Source of the DNA: Coemansia sp. RSA 922
Taxonomy: Eukaryota; Kickxellomycota; Kickxellomycetes; Kickxellales; Kickxellaceae
Assembly (NCBI GenBank): GCA_027577415.1
Contig: JANBQS010000307.1
Span: 1-21,567 of the forward strand
Length of the DNA: 21,567 bases
Direction of reading: 5' to 3'
Positions 1 through 8,463 of this stretch are shown one piece after another; position 1 is the first letter of the stretch; each line of letters begins with the position of its first letter. The notes under the pieces were generated by a model. That model made no database searches. It was not told where the DNA came from and worked only from the letters and a program-made list of their open reading frames with translations. The translations under genes and the position numbers were made by a program.

Positions 1-2200
1 CCCCAGGACTTACTTTGGACTCCACTCCAGTAGATATTCTCTGGGCTTTAATCTTGGCCATCGACGGTATAGCAGTCGCTTGCAATTTGTACAGCCCACA
101 GTGTACCCGAAACTGCCATCTATATAGCTTGAATCGTGGCACATATTTGCGTCTCCTCAAGAACATATGCAAAGCCCAGAACCGAGCCCGCAATTGATTC
201 AAGTACTCAACCGAGAACCTCGACCGATCAACACACCGGACAAGAACCCGTTCCAAGCGGAAGAACCCCATCCCACGAAAATACCCACGTTGGAGATACG
301 TAACCACGGTAAAGTCGACTATTCGACGCAGAAACTCGGGCGAAGAGGCAACCCCGTGGTGACCCATGAGATGCACAAAGAGCTGTAGCAGCCGACGTGG
401 CTGCCTCCCGTAGCTAAGCAAGAGGCTCTCGTAGTATGCCTGTACAGCCAAGTTTCCCGAATAGCGCTGCCCGGCAAGGCTAGGCGGCAGCTCAGGCAAT
501 ATGCGCAAAGCCAGGTTATTAGCTTCAGGGTGATGGTTCGCCGCCAAGTGACTGTGTAATATCGCCAGTGCCTCGGGAGGCGGCTCAACTCCCTGCCGCA
601 GGTACTCTGTCAGGATAGCTCGTCGCGTGTGCTCAAATCTGAGTAGCGGGTCCTCATATATCGCGACCTGCTTGATCGAGTCTGTCGGCTCCAGCAAGCT
701 AGGACAAGTATACTGAATGCTAGCAGGCTTTGTACTGCAGATTTGGTCAGTGAGCCGAATCATCGCCATGTTGCGCAGCAGTCGAGTATACTCCAGCAAC
801 AGCTCCGGCACTTGCACGCCCTCTTCGCTACTCCGAGTAGCATGGCATAGAGCCGATGTCAAGCGCGGTACGGGTACAGCCGATTGCAAGCGATAGCTCC
901 ACGATCCAGCCTCCACTATAAGCCGCCGAGCAAATAACGGAGACGGAAACCGAGGCTGAACTATTTGCTCCACACTCGCGTAGTACCGCTCAATACAGTC
1001 AGCAACACCGCTGTCACCAAAATAAAGCTTCAGTCTAGGAACGAAGAATGCCGCCCTAGCGAGTCCAGCCGCCAGTGGACTGGTGATATCCACGGTATTG
1101 GCATCTCGGTGAGTGGATAGCGCAATGTCTAGCTCGTTTCCAAGTAGCGCCAATTTGAACTCGTCATCGACTAGCGCTGATTGCTCTCCAACTAGTCTTC
1201 TGAATTCGTGGTGACTCCTAGCCGCCGATACTTCTAAAAGATGACTGGCGCAGTCACTCTGTCCAAGATCAAGCAGTTTGCGAATGGCAATGGCAAGAGC
1301 TCCCATCGGCCACTGCGCCTGCACGGTCAGTCTATCGAATTGCTCGAGTGCCAGCTCAGTTGATGGCAAGTCTGCTCGGCCAATATACAAATGAGCGAGT
1401 GCCAGTACCGAATTGGCAACCTCAGCCGATTCGGCCTTGTCGCCCACGAGCTTTAATGCCGAGCTACTCTGAGCCAGCATTGCCGTCGATATTGTATCAG
1501 GGATGTAATGACGCTGGTGGTTCGCCATAGCGGAAATGTAAAACGCAGTGGCCAAGGAAAGGTCGATGCCGAGTTCGCAGTCGACGCGTGAATAAAGATC
1601 GCTTAAGAACTGCATACCAATAACCGACGATTGTAGCACCCGGAGTACTAGCGGAATATCCCGCTGCAAAAGTGTTAGACCAGCCAAAGTATTTGCGCAA
1701 TTCGTCATATCTCCTCGTAGATCATAGGCAACCGCGCTCGTCAATGTCCACAACGCAGTAGCCTTGCAATGTCGATGTCGAACACGCCAAGATATCTCAT
1801 TCAAGCAATCCGCAGCACCCAAAATATCAACCGACTGTCCATCCTTATGGCCCTTATCCAGAATCCAAGTCAAAATCTCCAAAGCGCAGCGATCAAGTAA
1901 CTCGAATGACACGCCAGTGGGTTTACCCAATCGTATATCATTGAGCATGCGCTTGAGTACGAGATGGATACGCGTGGGCGACTTCTGGGTTATAGCTAGA
2001 TCTAAGAACCGTGTAAATGTTTCAAACATTGTACTAGCTTGCTGCCATGCTACTTTACGCTTTGCCGCAAACTTTATCCGCTTGGATTCTTCAATCCCTG
2101 AAACAATACTCTGTGCTACGGGCAGCCTCCTCCACTGCTGTTGTCGCGATATCACTCGTATACGGCCATGGACACTTTTAGGCAACGACAAACGTTGCAT
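1..2200 (-). CDS. Helical-repeat, probably mitochondrial protein, 3' end outside the window
   Basis: Reading the minus strand from the ATG at 2198-2200 gives 733 codons without a stop to the window edge, so the C-terminus is missing. The frame at the ATG and the frame read at the left edge agree. The N-terminus (MQRLSLPKSVHGRIRVIS, then QQQWRRLP) is rich in Arg and hydroxylated residues with almost no acidic ones, as expected of a mitochondrial presequence. The rest reads as many amphipathic helices with Leu/Ala periodicity and no transmembrane segment, suggestive of a TPR/PPR-like solenoid such as an organellar RNA or translation factor. I do not recognise the family and the repeat call is inference from composition. 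It lies 242 bases beyond the stop of the F-box gene on the same strand, with AT-rich spacer between. Confidence 0.8.
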   Translation of the reverse strand, partial: MQRLSLPKSVHGRIRVISRQQQWRRLPVAQSIVSGIEESKRIKFAAKRKVAWQQASTMFETFTRFLDLAITQKSPTRIHLVLKRMLNDIRLGKPTGVSFELLDRCALEILTWILDKGHKDGQSVDILGAADCLNEISWRVRHRHCKATALWTLTSAVAYDLRGDMTNCANTLAGLTLLQRDIPLVLRVLQSSVIGMQFLSDLYSRVDCELGIDLSLATAFYISAMANHQRHYIPDTISTAMLAQSSSALKLVGDKAESAEVANSVLALAHLYIGRADLPSTELALEQFDRLTVQAQWPMGALAIAIRKLLDLGQSDCASHLLEVSAARSHHEFRRLVGEQSALVDDEFKLALLGNELDIALSTHRDANTVDITSPLAAGLARAAFFVPRLKLYFGDSGVADCIERYYASVEQIVQPRFPSPLFARRLIVEAGSWSYRLQSAVPVPRLTSALCHATRSSEEGVQVPELLLEYTRLLRNMAMIRLTDQICSTKPASIQYTCPSLLEPTDSIKQVAIYEDPLLRFEHTRRAILTEYLRQGVEPPPEALAILHSHLAANHHPEANNLALRILPELPPSLAGQRYSGNLAVQAYYESLLLSYGRQPRRLLQLFVHLMGHHGVASSPEFLRRIVDFTVVTYLQRGYFRGMGFFRLERVLVRCVDRSRFSVEYLNQLRARFWALHMFLRRRKYVPRFKLYRWQFRVHCGLYKLQATAIPSMAKIKAQRISTGVESKVSPG

Positions 2201-2442
2201 TTAGTCAAGCAAAATAAAAGTAATAATTAAGAGGTTTAGCAAGCGAAAGAGTTGGATTAAAGTTCTGGCCTATCGCAAAACAAAAAATACATGACCACTT
2301 TGAGCCAAGGATCCAATTGTTATGGATCTTAGGCTACATATTTTTTTTTGTCACTTAAATCTTCCAAAAAAAAACCACGTAGTCTAATTAGAATGATATT
2401 GCAAAAAAATAAATAAATAAATAAATAAACCAATAGCTTTTG
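2201..2442. other. AT-rich intergenic spacer with A/T runs
   Basis: This spacer separates two minus-strand genes and must hold the 3' end of the F-box gene and the promoter of the partial gene to its left. It contains homopolymer A and T runs. A perfect short inverted pair, GGATCC near 2310 and GGATC near 2326, is visible but too small to interpret. No coding sequence is seen. Confidence 0.6.
2407..2426. repeat. (AAAT)5 microsatellite
   Basis: Five uninterrupted AAAT units follow an A-run, directly 3' of the F-box stop codon. It is an ordinary slippage tract. Confidence 0.9.
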
Positions 2443-4356
2443 TCAGTCATCAATAGCCTGGACCTTTAGACTCCGAAGGTGACCAAGGAAGTCTGGAGCG
2501 ACATTACAGTCCACCATTCCTTGTATGCACTCCTTGACGCCCTCAAGAGAAGTGGCACGGACTTGCAGCGTAGTAAGCGAGGGCAAGTTGCACACCAAGT
2601 CGAACAGCAAGCCGCGGTACAATGCTAGCTCGTAAGTCAACGTAAACGTTGATTTTGACTCAGAACTCAGATCAGATGGGTCGTCATCGTCGTAATATCG
2701 CAAGCCATCCGCATGTAGAAATTGCAGAGATCTGCATGAGGGAACCAACATCTCCGCGGCATCGGGAGACCTCAAGATACGGACAATTTCCGACGTAGAG
2801 GGAACGAAGTCGGCAATGATCGAGTGCAGAATCAGTCTCCTAAGGTTGGAAAAGGAACACAGCAACAAGTCCAATTCCTCCACGTCGATTTCGCACTTTA
2901 ATGTCAGAGAGACTAGATTCTCTTCAAACATCTCAGTACTGAGATCTTTAAATTCAAAATCCCTACAGAGAGACATCTCCAGATTCAGCGCCTGAACATT
3001 CGAGTTAACGCTGTAGAACAGGATCGACAGGCAGTCCATGGCTAAACCTTGGTCAGCAAGAGAGAGGCGATCTGTGATATGCACGGAAAGGCTGCGCAGT
3101 CCGACAAATCGCGATAGATTCCACTCGTGAGTTATCATAGCCATTGAGATGTGGATCGTGAGCTTGGATATTGGGCTAGCGGCAAATAGTGACAAGAATT
3201 GGTTGAGGTCATAGGGAAAGTGGCGAATCTCGAGTTTTGTCAACGAGGGAAATAGCGGCGTGCCAAATTTGGTCGACGAGAGGTACCGGGTTGTGTTGTC
3301 GTCTGCCTCTGCGTTTGATCCCGTAGTTGCCATATTGCGGCCAGCGCCAATCAGTAGCAGCATTTCGACAAGGGTTGGATTTCCGCCAGAGTCACGGAAT
3401 CCCAGAGAAAGTGACTGCAAGCGCGAAAAGACTAGACTGCCATCAGATCCGTCATCTGCCATAAAAGGATCCCAGATTCGGCCCGCAGCTATATGGTTCA
3501 GTGACAACTCTACGAGAGAACTGGCTAGCACTGAAGGAAGACGAAGCGGGGGTCCGCTGTCCCTGGTGTCAACGTGCAAGTGACCAATACTAATCGGCAG
3601 AATCGCTTGTGGACGCAAGTCACGCACAAGTCTGTGCTCAGGGAAGATGCCAGGTAAGATTCGCAAAGATCGCAGTGACTTTGATCCATACAAACGCTCG
3701 GCAATCAGCTGGTAGACATGGGCGGTAGTGTTGTAGATATGCCCGCCAATTCCCAAGAGAACAATATCGCTTAGTGATGGCAAGGCCAGAGACAGCAACT
3801 CGCAGAGAGTGTTTCCGGCTTCTTGGCCATTTTCCCTGCGGCCAAACGATCTGCCGAACTCACAGCCGCTGATGTCAATACGCAGTCTCTCGACTCCATG
3901 CCACACTGTCTCTCCCAACCCGATACGCCGCAATATACGAGCAAGCTGATGCGCTGTTTGCAACTGGCCCTTTACAACAATCTGCATATTGCGAACAACA
4001 TTGGCAACATTAGCCCCAACAAACAGGCCCAAGTTAGTCCGCACTCCTCTGTTACCACCGCTGCTGCGCGCTCTAGTTTTAAACCCTGCTTCGTCAACGT
4101 CTATGATAATCGTCCGGTAGAATAATGGCATCGCAGCTGTGCGCCACTGACGGCTAACGCTAGCCATCCGCTGGAGAGTATGTGCATGAATCAATAACGC
4201 GCTCCTACTACAGTCATACCGTGGAGCTGGAGATAGGCAGGCAAAGACCAAGTGTAGCAGGTCATAGGGAAGTGGCACGGCTACGCCTACAGGGCCGTGC
4301 TCCTGCGGTAGTAGCTGCCTTTTCTTTCGAGACGGAACAGCCCTTTTTGAAGGCAT
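2443..4356 (-). CDS. F-box protein with leucine-rich C-terminal region
   Basis: This intact 637-residue reading frame starts at the ATG at 4354-4356. After a basic N-terminus (KRAVPSRKKRQ), residues about 27-85 fit an F-box: the helix PLPYDLLHLVFACLSP, a variable loop, then LQRMASVSRQWRTAAMPLFY. F-box proteins use this segment to bind Skp1 in SCF ubiquitin ligases, while the C-terminal region selects the substrate. From about residue 200 onward there are recurrent Leu-rich strand-like segments (LVELSLNHI, LTKLEIRHF, LRSLSVHI, LVSLTLKCEI, LRRLILHSI), typical of irregular leucine-rich repeats in fungal F-box proteins. The substrate cannot be told. F-box genes are often expanded and variable in fungi. 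The F-box assignment is by pattern, without an alignment. Confidence 0.8.
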   Translation of the reverse strand: MPSKRAVPSRKKRQLLPQEHGPVGVAVPLPYDLLHLVFACLSPAPRYDCSRSALLIHAHTLQRMASVSRQWRTAAMPLFYRTIIIDVDEAGFKTRARSSGGNRGVRTNLGLFVGANVANVVRNMQIVVKGQLQTAHQLARILRRIGLGETVWHGVERLRIDISGCEFGRSFGRRENGQEAGNTLCELLSLALPSLSDIVLLGIGGHIYNTTAHVYQLIAERLYGSKSLRSLRILPGIFPEHRLVRDLRPQAILPISIGHLHVDTRDSGPPLRLPSVLASSLVELSLNHIAAGRIWDPFMADDGSDGSLVFSRLQSLSLGFRDSGGNPTLVEMLLLIGAGRNMATTGSNAEADDNTTRYLSSTKFGTPLFPSLTKLEIRHFPYDLNQFLSLFAASPISKLTIHISMAMITHEWNLSRFVGLRSLSVHITDRLSLADQGLAMDCLSILFYSVNSNVQALNLEMSLCRDFEFKDLSTEMFEENLVSLTLKCEIDVEELDLLLCSFSNLRRLILHSIIADFVPSTSEIVRILRSPDAAEMLVPSCRSLQFLHADGLRYYDDDDPSDLSSESKSTFTLTYELALYRGLLFDLVCNLPSLTTLQVRATSLEGVKECIQGMVDCNVAPDFLGHLRSLKVQAIDD

Positions 4357-4545
4357 AGTACAAAATAATAAAGAGTAAAAAAATTATGCGAGTGCTTTAG
4401 AATAATAAAAAAAGGGGGGAAAGAGGACATGACGACATCTGAGTACTTTTCCGTGTTGTTACCAAAGCTATAATGGCAAACGTTCGTGACATGGGGCGAT
4501 TAGCTACCCTGATCTGATCTATGTTGACATGTGTGTGCAGCTTGC

Positions 4546-4680
4546 TGAGACGCTCCGAGCTGCGACGATCGCCGAGTGGGTTAGTGGATATGGCCCGCTT
4601 CTCCGCAAGATGGGAATCGAGATTCCTTAGTTCGCTAATACTCACTTCCGCTTATTTATTATACATTTATTCGCTCATAA
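4546..4680 (+). repeat. Dispersed repeat, copy A (possible tRNA-derived SINE-like sequence)
   Basis: This copy matches 11909-12060 over about 120-135 bases in the same orientation, at roughly 75-80 percent by eye. Shared blocks are GATCGC..AGTGGG, GATATGGCCC, CTTCT..GCAAGATGGG, CTTAGTTCGCTA and TTCGCTCATA. The segment TCGCCGAGTGG resembles a pol III A box (one position off), and AATCGAGAT about 40 bases later resembles a degenerate B box. Copy A lacks about 15 bases present in copy B. The repeat relationship is seen directly; the tRNA/SINE reading is inference. Confidence 0.55.
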
Positions 4681-5371
4681 TACTTGCTCGCTAACATATA
4701 CCTAATCGCTAACAAATCTGCTCACGCACAGATCAGAGATCAAGGTTGGATTGTTAGATTGTAAATACATATTTGTTGATTTCGGTTGGCTCTTATGTAC
4801 TTTCTCATGCTATATCCAGCTTAGGCGGTGTTTTACTTTTGGCATATCGGTAATACCAGTGTGGGCAAGGGTACCCATGGCTAACACAACCCGTGGCAAT
4901 CGGGCTAGTACTTTACTACATGATTTTCGCCCGTCTATTTTGTTTTCTTAGGCTTTTAGAAAATGAATGACACTGTTTTGTGCCATACAACTGCTCTGCT
5001 GTTCTGTATAAAATAGAATGTAGATATCAAACAAGTCAGCATGTAAGGCACACATCAAAGAAAGCAAGCATTATAAATGAAAGAATAATATTATTCATGA
5101 TGACAAAACAAGAAAATTGAGTAAAAAAAAATAATAAGAATGAAGATATTCCACAACTCCAATTGAATGAACAGGTGTAAGATAAACCGAGCCACGTCTA
5201 GAGCCTGGTTGTTATAAACTTCTCTACTAGTAAGAGTTGAAAACTAGCTGCTTCAAAATTCCCCCAATGCCTTTCTCCAGCAACTAGCATATTCAACAGC
5301 TATCTAAAACCAAGATATAATCCAGTAGATGTTAGGGCACTCATTGGAACAGTCAAAGCGGGCTGGAGCCA

Positions 5372-5420
5372 TTACTGAGTGGGCCAGTATACATATCCTG
5401 CTTCTCCATCAGAACGAGAA
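5372..5420 (+). repeat. Possible third, diverged fragment of the dispersed repeat
   Basis: The core CTGAGTGGGCCAGTA followed by CATATCCTGCTTCTCC aligns with the central part of the copies at 4546 and 11909. It shares AGTGGGCCAGTA with copy B and GCTTCTCC with copy A. Similarity fades quickly on both sides. Confidence 0.3.
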
Positions 5421-5685
5421 GAAAATAGTAAAGTTTTATCTATTAACCTTGTCACGCAGAATTGAGTCGCGATCACTAAATCGGCGATCAGGGCAAGGGT
5501 TGCGGCTTAGCGCAGTAAATGTTTGTTATTTAAGAAGAGTTTATTATTGTTTACAGAATAGAACTCTTTATCTTCTCTTTTATATTTATTGGATTACATT
5601 TTAGTATCACAAACCTCATTCGTTTATTTCATACTCTCCTAAGCTCCGCTTGTATCTATTCATCAAATATTAATAAGCGATCTTT

Positions 5686-6030
5686 TTATTGCGCTTTAGT
5701 GGGAGCATACTCGGTTATTAGCCTCTTAATATCAAGAATTATATCCACTGTTTCATACGTCACATTCATGGCATGGGTTAGCTCATCCTTATTTCCAAAG
5801 AATATATACACATGACACTCTGTGTCGATTTCGGGGGTTTCATAACTAAGTATACCTACTGTATAGCCATTACCCAAAATTATTGGGCATGATGGGTAAA
5901 TTTCTTTCTTGGTTTGTGCAGCTAGAGATTCTGTCGCATCGTCAATGGTTTTTCCCTTTCTTGCAACATGCCCTCCAATCTTTAGTTTACCCTCCGAATC
6001 GCAGGTAACAGCATAGTAATAATAAGTCAT
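5686..6030 (-). CDS. Small cytosolic-type protein, fast-evolving family member 1
   Basis: This frame encodes 114 residues from the ATG at 6028-6030 (MTYYYYAVTC...). The open frame extends upstream only through non-ATG codons, so this is the first possible start. There is no signal peptide or transmembrane helix. I do not recognise the family. It is distantly related to the 130-residue protein at 20355: GKTIDDATESL (residues 26-36) aligns with GMTAKEAVEKL, and FFGNKDELTHA (77-87) aligns with YFGTEEGLIKA. In both, a helix containing a Tyr/Asp-rich run and a D(I/V)xxL motif follows. It is transcribed from a TATA box at 6135-6142, and its upstream 1.6 kb is almost identical to that of the paralogue. 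The coding divergence against the conserved promoter is the odd point. Function is unknown. Confidence 0.7.
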   Translation of the reverse strand: MTYYYYAVTCDSEGKLKIGGHVARKGKTIDDATESLAAQTKKEIYPSCPIILGNGYTVGILSYETPEIDTECHVYIFFGNKDELTHAMNVTYETVDIILDIKRLITEYAPTKAQ

Positions 6031-6134
6031 AGTTGGAATAGCTATAGCAAGCAAGAACGTGTGTGTTGGTTGAATGAAAATGTGGTGTGTTTGGTAGCTA
6101 TCTTGAAAATGGCCAAGGAGTGGTCGCAGCCGGC

Positions 6135-6142
6135 TTTTTATA
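6135..6142 (-). promoter_or_regulatory. TATA box of the small gene at 5686
   Basis: On the minus strand the sequence is GCTATAAAAAGCCGGCTGC, identical in the partner arm. It lies about 105 bases before the ATG. A start site about 30 bases downstream would fall near 6110, about where the two arms cease to be near-identical. Confidence 0.75.
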
Positions 6143-6249
6143 GCAGAGAAAAAGAGAAAATCCCCCCTGTTTGCTGTAGGAAAAAACCCAGAGTAGGTAG
6201 GCTGTGCAGTACGACATTTTTCAGTGAATGTGAAAGAGCCAAAAATAAA

Positions 6250-6540
6250 TTGGGAAAGGCCAATTTTTTCTTTACATCAAAGGACATACGTCATGGCCTA
6301 ATTGAATTGCAAGACTTTCAAAGTGCTGTTTCTTTTTACAACAGCTTGCTATGTGCATTTTGCTTCCCTTCATCGTCATCAACAGCGATGGAGCTAGAAA
6401 ATGACGTCATTAACATGCTTTGCCTCAAAGGACAAATGTGCCAGGTTGTAGACTGCAAAAATTATTACCTGTCGTCGTGTTTCGCATTCAACTGTTCTTT
6501 GTACACTTTCCTCTTTCTTTGCCGAAAGCGGCTAAGCAGA
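6250..6540 (-). promoter_or_regulatory. Promoter module 1 (proximal) of a diverged tandem pair
   Basis: This segment and 6545-6790 are diverged tandem copies. Matching blocks in the same order are TTTTCTTTACATCAAAGGAC / TTTTCTTTGTTTCAAAGAGC, ACGTCATGG / GCGTCATAGG, TATGTGCATTTTGCT / TATGTGCATCCTGCT, and AAATGACGTCATTA / AAATGACATCATTA. Each copy thus holds an ATF/CREB-like site plus a TTC/GAA-rich element. The module also occurs in the right arm at about 19870-20160. Regulatory function is inferred from position upstream of the TATA box. Confidence 0.5.
6401..6410. promoter_or_regulatory. Palindromic CRE (ATF/CREB-type bZIP) site
   Basis: ATGACGTCAT is a perfect 10-base palindrome containing the consensus TGACGTCA bound by ATF/CREB-family bZIP factors. 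The partner arm has TGACATCA at the same place, so the perfect site exists only on the side of the gene at 5686. Confidence 0.55.
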
Positions 6541-6544
6541 ACAA

Positions 6545-6790
6545 TGGGGAGGGCTATTTTCTTTGTTTCAAAGAGCACGCGTCATAGGCATGTTTTCCGA
6601 ATTGGCATGCTCGTTTTCTGCTTTTTATGTGCATCCTGCTCTTCTTTCTTGTCGCCAACTGCGAAAGAGCCACCAAATGACATCATTATTTTTCTGTTTT
6701 CTTTGAAACAAAGGAACATGCAATATGTAGGTGACTTGCACTTTGCCTCAGAGCTGGCTAAGCTCTTCACTCGACATTTTCTCCTGCTTC
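6545..6790 (-). promoter_or_regulatory. Promoter module 2 (distal) of a diverged tandem pair
   Basis: This is the second copy of the module at 6250-6540, displaced by about 280-290 bases. It contains ATGACATCAT at 6677-6686 and the HSE-like TTTCTTTGAAACAAAGGAAC. The right-arm equivalent is at about 19620-19865. Confidence 0.45.
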
Positions 6791-7088
6791 TAGGGATGTT
6801 CGCCCCCTGTCAAGTTGCAGCCAGAGCTGAAATTTTTGCCATCGTTATTCTCCTTCCTTTTTTATAAAAATAATATTTTGTTGCCACACCTGCCTTAGCT
6901 AGTTCTTGGCTAGCGTCGACAACGCCTTTGTTAGTTGGCTATTATTTGCCCTATGGAGCTTGGAGTCGTTTCCAGACAAAAAACGAATGTGATAAAACAA
7001 CTTAGCTCTAATGGCGCTTGGCCCTATGTGTCTGAGGACGACTTGTCATTTACCACTTTCTCATAGTCAAAGTTTCTGAAGCCGCATC

Positions 7089-8463
7089 CTACTTACGTTT
7101 CTTTAGAGGCCCAACGCTCTGCTCAGCCCTGACTGCCGTAGGAGATCCAGTTGTTCCCAGAGCCACAAGTGCATCCATTTTGTGCTGCTCCACTATACGT
7201 AGAAGTTCCGCCACAACCTCTTCTTTAAAGTCGTCATGCCAGATACGTGGGTCATGTAGTCCAGTGAGTCGCATTGGTCACGTCTTCCAAACTTGAGCCA
7301 AACCCCATGGCATCTTGGGTCAAGAAAAAGAACACTGTGCATATCAACCACCAGCCGCTGCAATGGCCCAGGGGTCATCCCACTTGCGGTGTTGTCGTCG
7401 AATTTTATACGCCGTGTCCAAGTGAGAGCGCTTTTCGTTGGCGGCAATGACCAGGTCAGATGAACTCCACGACTTGATGGGAGGACGGCAGGAATATCTG
7501 TTTGGGCATGCATTTCGCTCTGCCTGGTTAATACCAAATGTGCCCAACATGCATATAGTGTATAGTAGGCCCTCCATATTGTTGGGAAAAAAGCGTATTG
7601 GCCCTGTGCGTGCACCCTTCTGCGTTTATTAAGTGTCTGAGGATCTAACCAGCGCTTCAAGCTGCAAGTGGATTGGGGGAGCATCATCTCAGGTGCCTCA
7701 GCTTTGGTTGCATCAGGACTACCACCAGCATAGGAGGCATAGCCAACCTCTTCCAAACCGCCCTTTATTCTGTCTGCCATCTCCTGGTACTGAATGATGA
7801 GATCGCTAATATTGATGCGAATAATCATGCACTTGACGTACGCCGCATTGAGTGCTGTCATAGCGTCGGCAACAGCAATAACAATCTTATTCGGGTCGTC
7901 TGCCGCAGATATCACCTTTCCTGCCCGCTGCAACGCAGTGCGCCTGTACAGGCAAACACAGCTAATTTTTGGCAGTATTGCAAATGCTCAATCAGTAGCG
8001 TCAGCAACAAATGAATCTCCTCGATTAATGTACACTGGCCCAATGCCCAGAAAATACGACAATCTGCCACCAAACTCACTGAACTTGTGAAACATATTGT
8101 TTTATGACTTTGTTGACTGAGCTTTTGGGCGTGTAACTGGTAAACGCGCTGACTGGAGCTCTCTACACATCCTTGAATAAGTATTTCGGAGTATCCAGCT
8201 TCTCAAGGCTGGTTGACATGGCAAAAGTGCTTGGCTTAGCATTCAAAGAGGCAATCTGCAGCCCCAATGCATTGCTCACAGTAGTATGCGTGGTGTTCCA
8301 CTTGGCTCGTACTCTCGTCCATCTCAGGACCATTGATCTCAAGGTAAGAAACACCGCTGTCCCTTTCAACAACATATCTAATAAATGGGTCAAATCCAAG
8401 ACAGTCGACAGGGCACAACGACCAATTCATAGGCAGCGAGATAAATGCCTGATGCCCTGTTAC
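7089..8463 (-). pseudogene. FunK1-type fungal protein kinase, degenerate
   Basis: Conceptual translation on the minus strand shows kinase pieces in order but in shifting frames with stops. An N-terminal part (MNWSLCPVDCLGFDPFIRYV) is followed by a frameshift to LEKLDTPKYLFKDV, which resembles the ATP-lobe YxLKDxW of FunK1 kinases. HKFSEFGGRLSYFLGIGPVY comes next, then YRRTALQRAGKVISAADDPN and ALNAAYVKCMII.RINISD, where the catalytic loop HRDIS would sit and is destroyed. LLYTICMLGTFG corresponds to the DDxESLLYxL region, and RIWHDDFKEEVVAELL to the C-terminus, which ends in KKRK. FunK1 is a eukaryotic-like kinase family expanded in fungi. Missing HRD and several stops make it inactive. The portion 7089-7693 lies in the inverted repeat. 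Family recognition is from memory of motifs. Confidence 0.65.

Larger units (their letters stand above)
4357..5685. other. Long AT-rich intergenic region
   Basis: This stretch of about 1.3 kb has no convincing gene. The short open frames in it have no family-like sequence. It should hold the F-box promoter on the left and the 3' end of the small gene at 5686 on the right. A repeat with tRNA-like features lies at 4546-4680 and a weaker related fragment at 5372-5420. The remainder is A/T-rich with no recognisable structure. Confidence 0.6.
6123..7693. repeat. Left arm of a large inverted repeat (partner 18717-20286)
   Basis: The reverse complement of this arm matches 18717-20286 with few small indels. 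A 620-base block (6250-6867 against 19544-20161) shows about nine differences by eye, all transitions. The block around 7090-7450 is almost identical. The outermost about 130 bases and the innermost about 230 bases are less similar, roughly 92-95 percent. Near identity stops just past the TATA box. The inner end stops inside a FunK1 kinase pseudogene. The arms face outward, each ending at a small gene, with about 11 kb between them. Confidence 0.93.

Noticed and set aside
1764..2204. A 146-codon plus-strand frame
   Set aside because: It is the antisense shadow of the long minus-strand gene that runs off the left edge.
4562..4640. A true tRNA gene (Ser/Leu type) at copy A of the dispersed repeat
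   Set aside because: The acceptor stem pairs for only about four bases, the B box deviates and copy B is worse, so at most it is tRNA-derived.
5329..5604. A 91-codon plus-strand frame
   Set aside because: It starts in a diverged repeat fragment, continues through AT-rich spacer, and shows no motif, promoter or paralogue.
6061..6867. A 268-codon frame on the plus strand of the left arm, with a 205-codon counterpart in the right arm (19544-20161, minus)
   Set aside because: It runs antisense through the promoter modules and TATA box of the small genes, starts on a non-ATG codon, is shortened in the other copy and has the Phe/Ser/Cys-rich composition of T-rich DNA. It is more likely a chance opening, though one to recheck with RNA data.
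7193..7933. A 246-codon frame on the minus strand that looks like one protein
   Set aside because: Only its first part is in the kinase frame. After the PEMMLPQ region the recognisable kinase sequence jumps to other frames, so this is part of the FunK1 pseudogene and not a gene.
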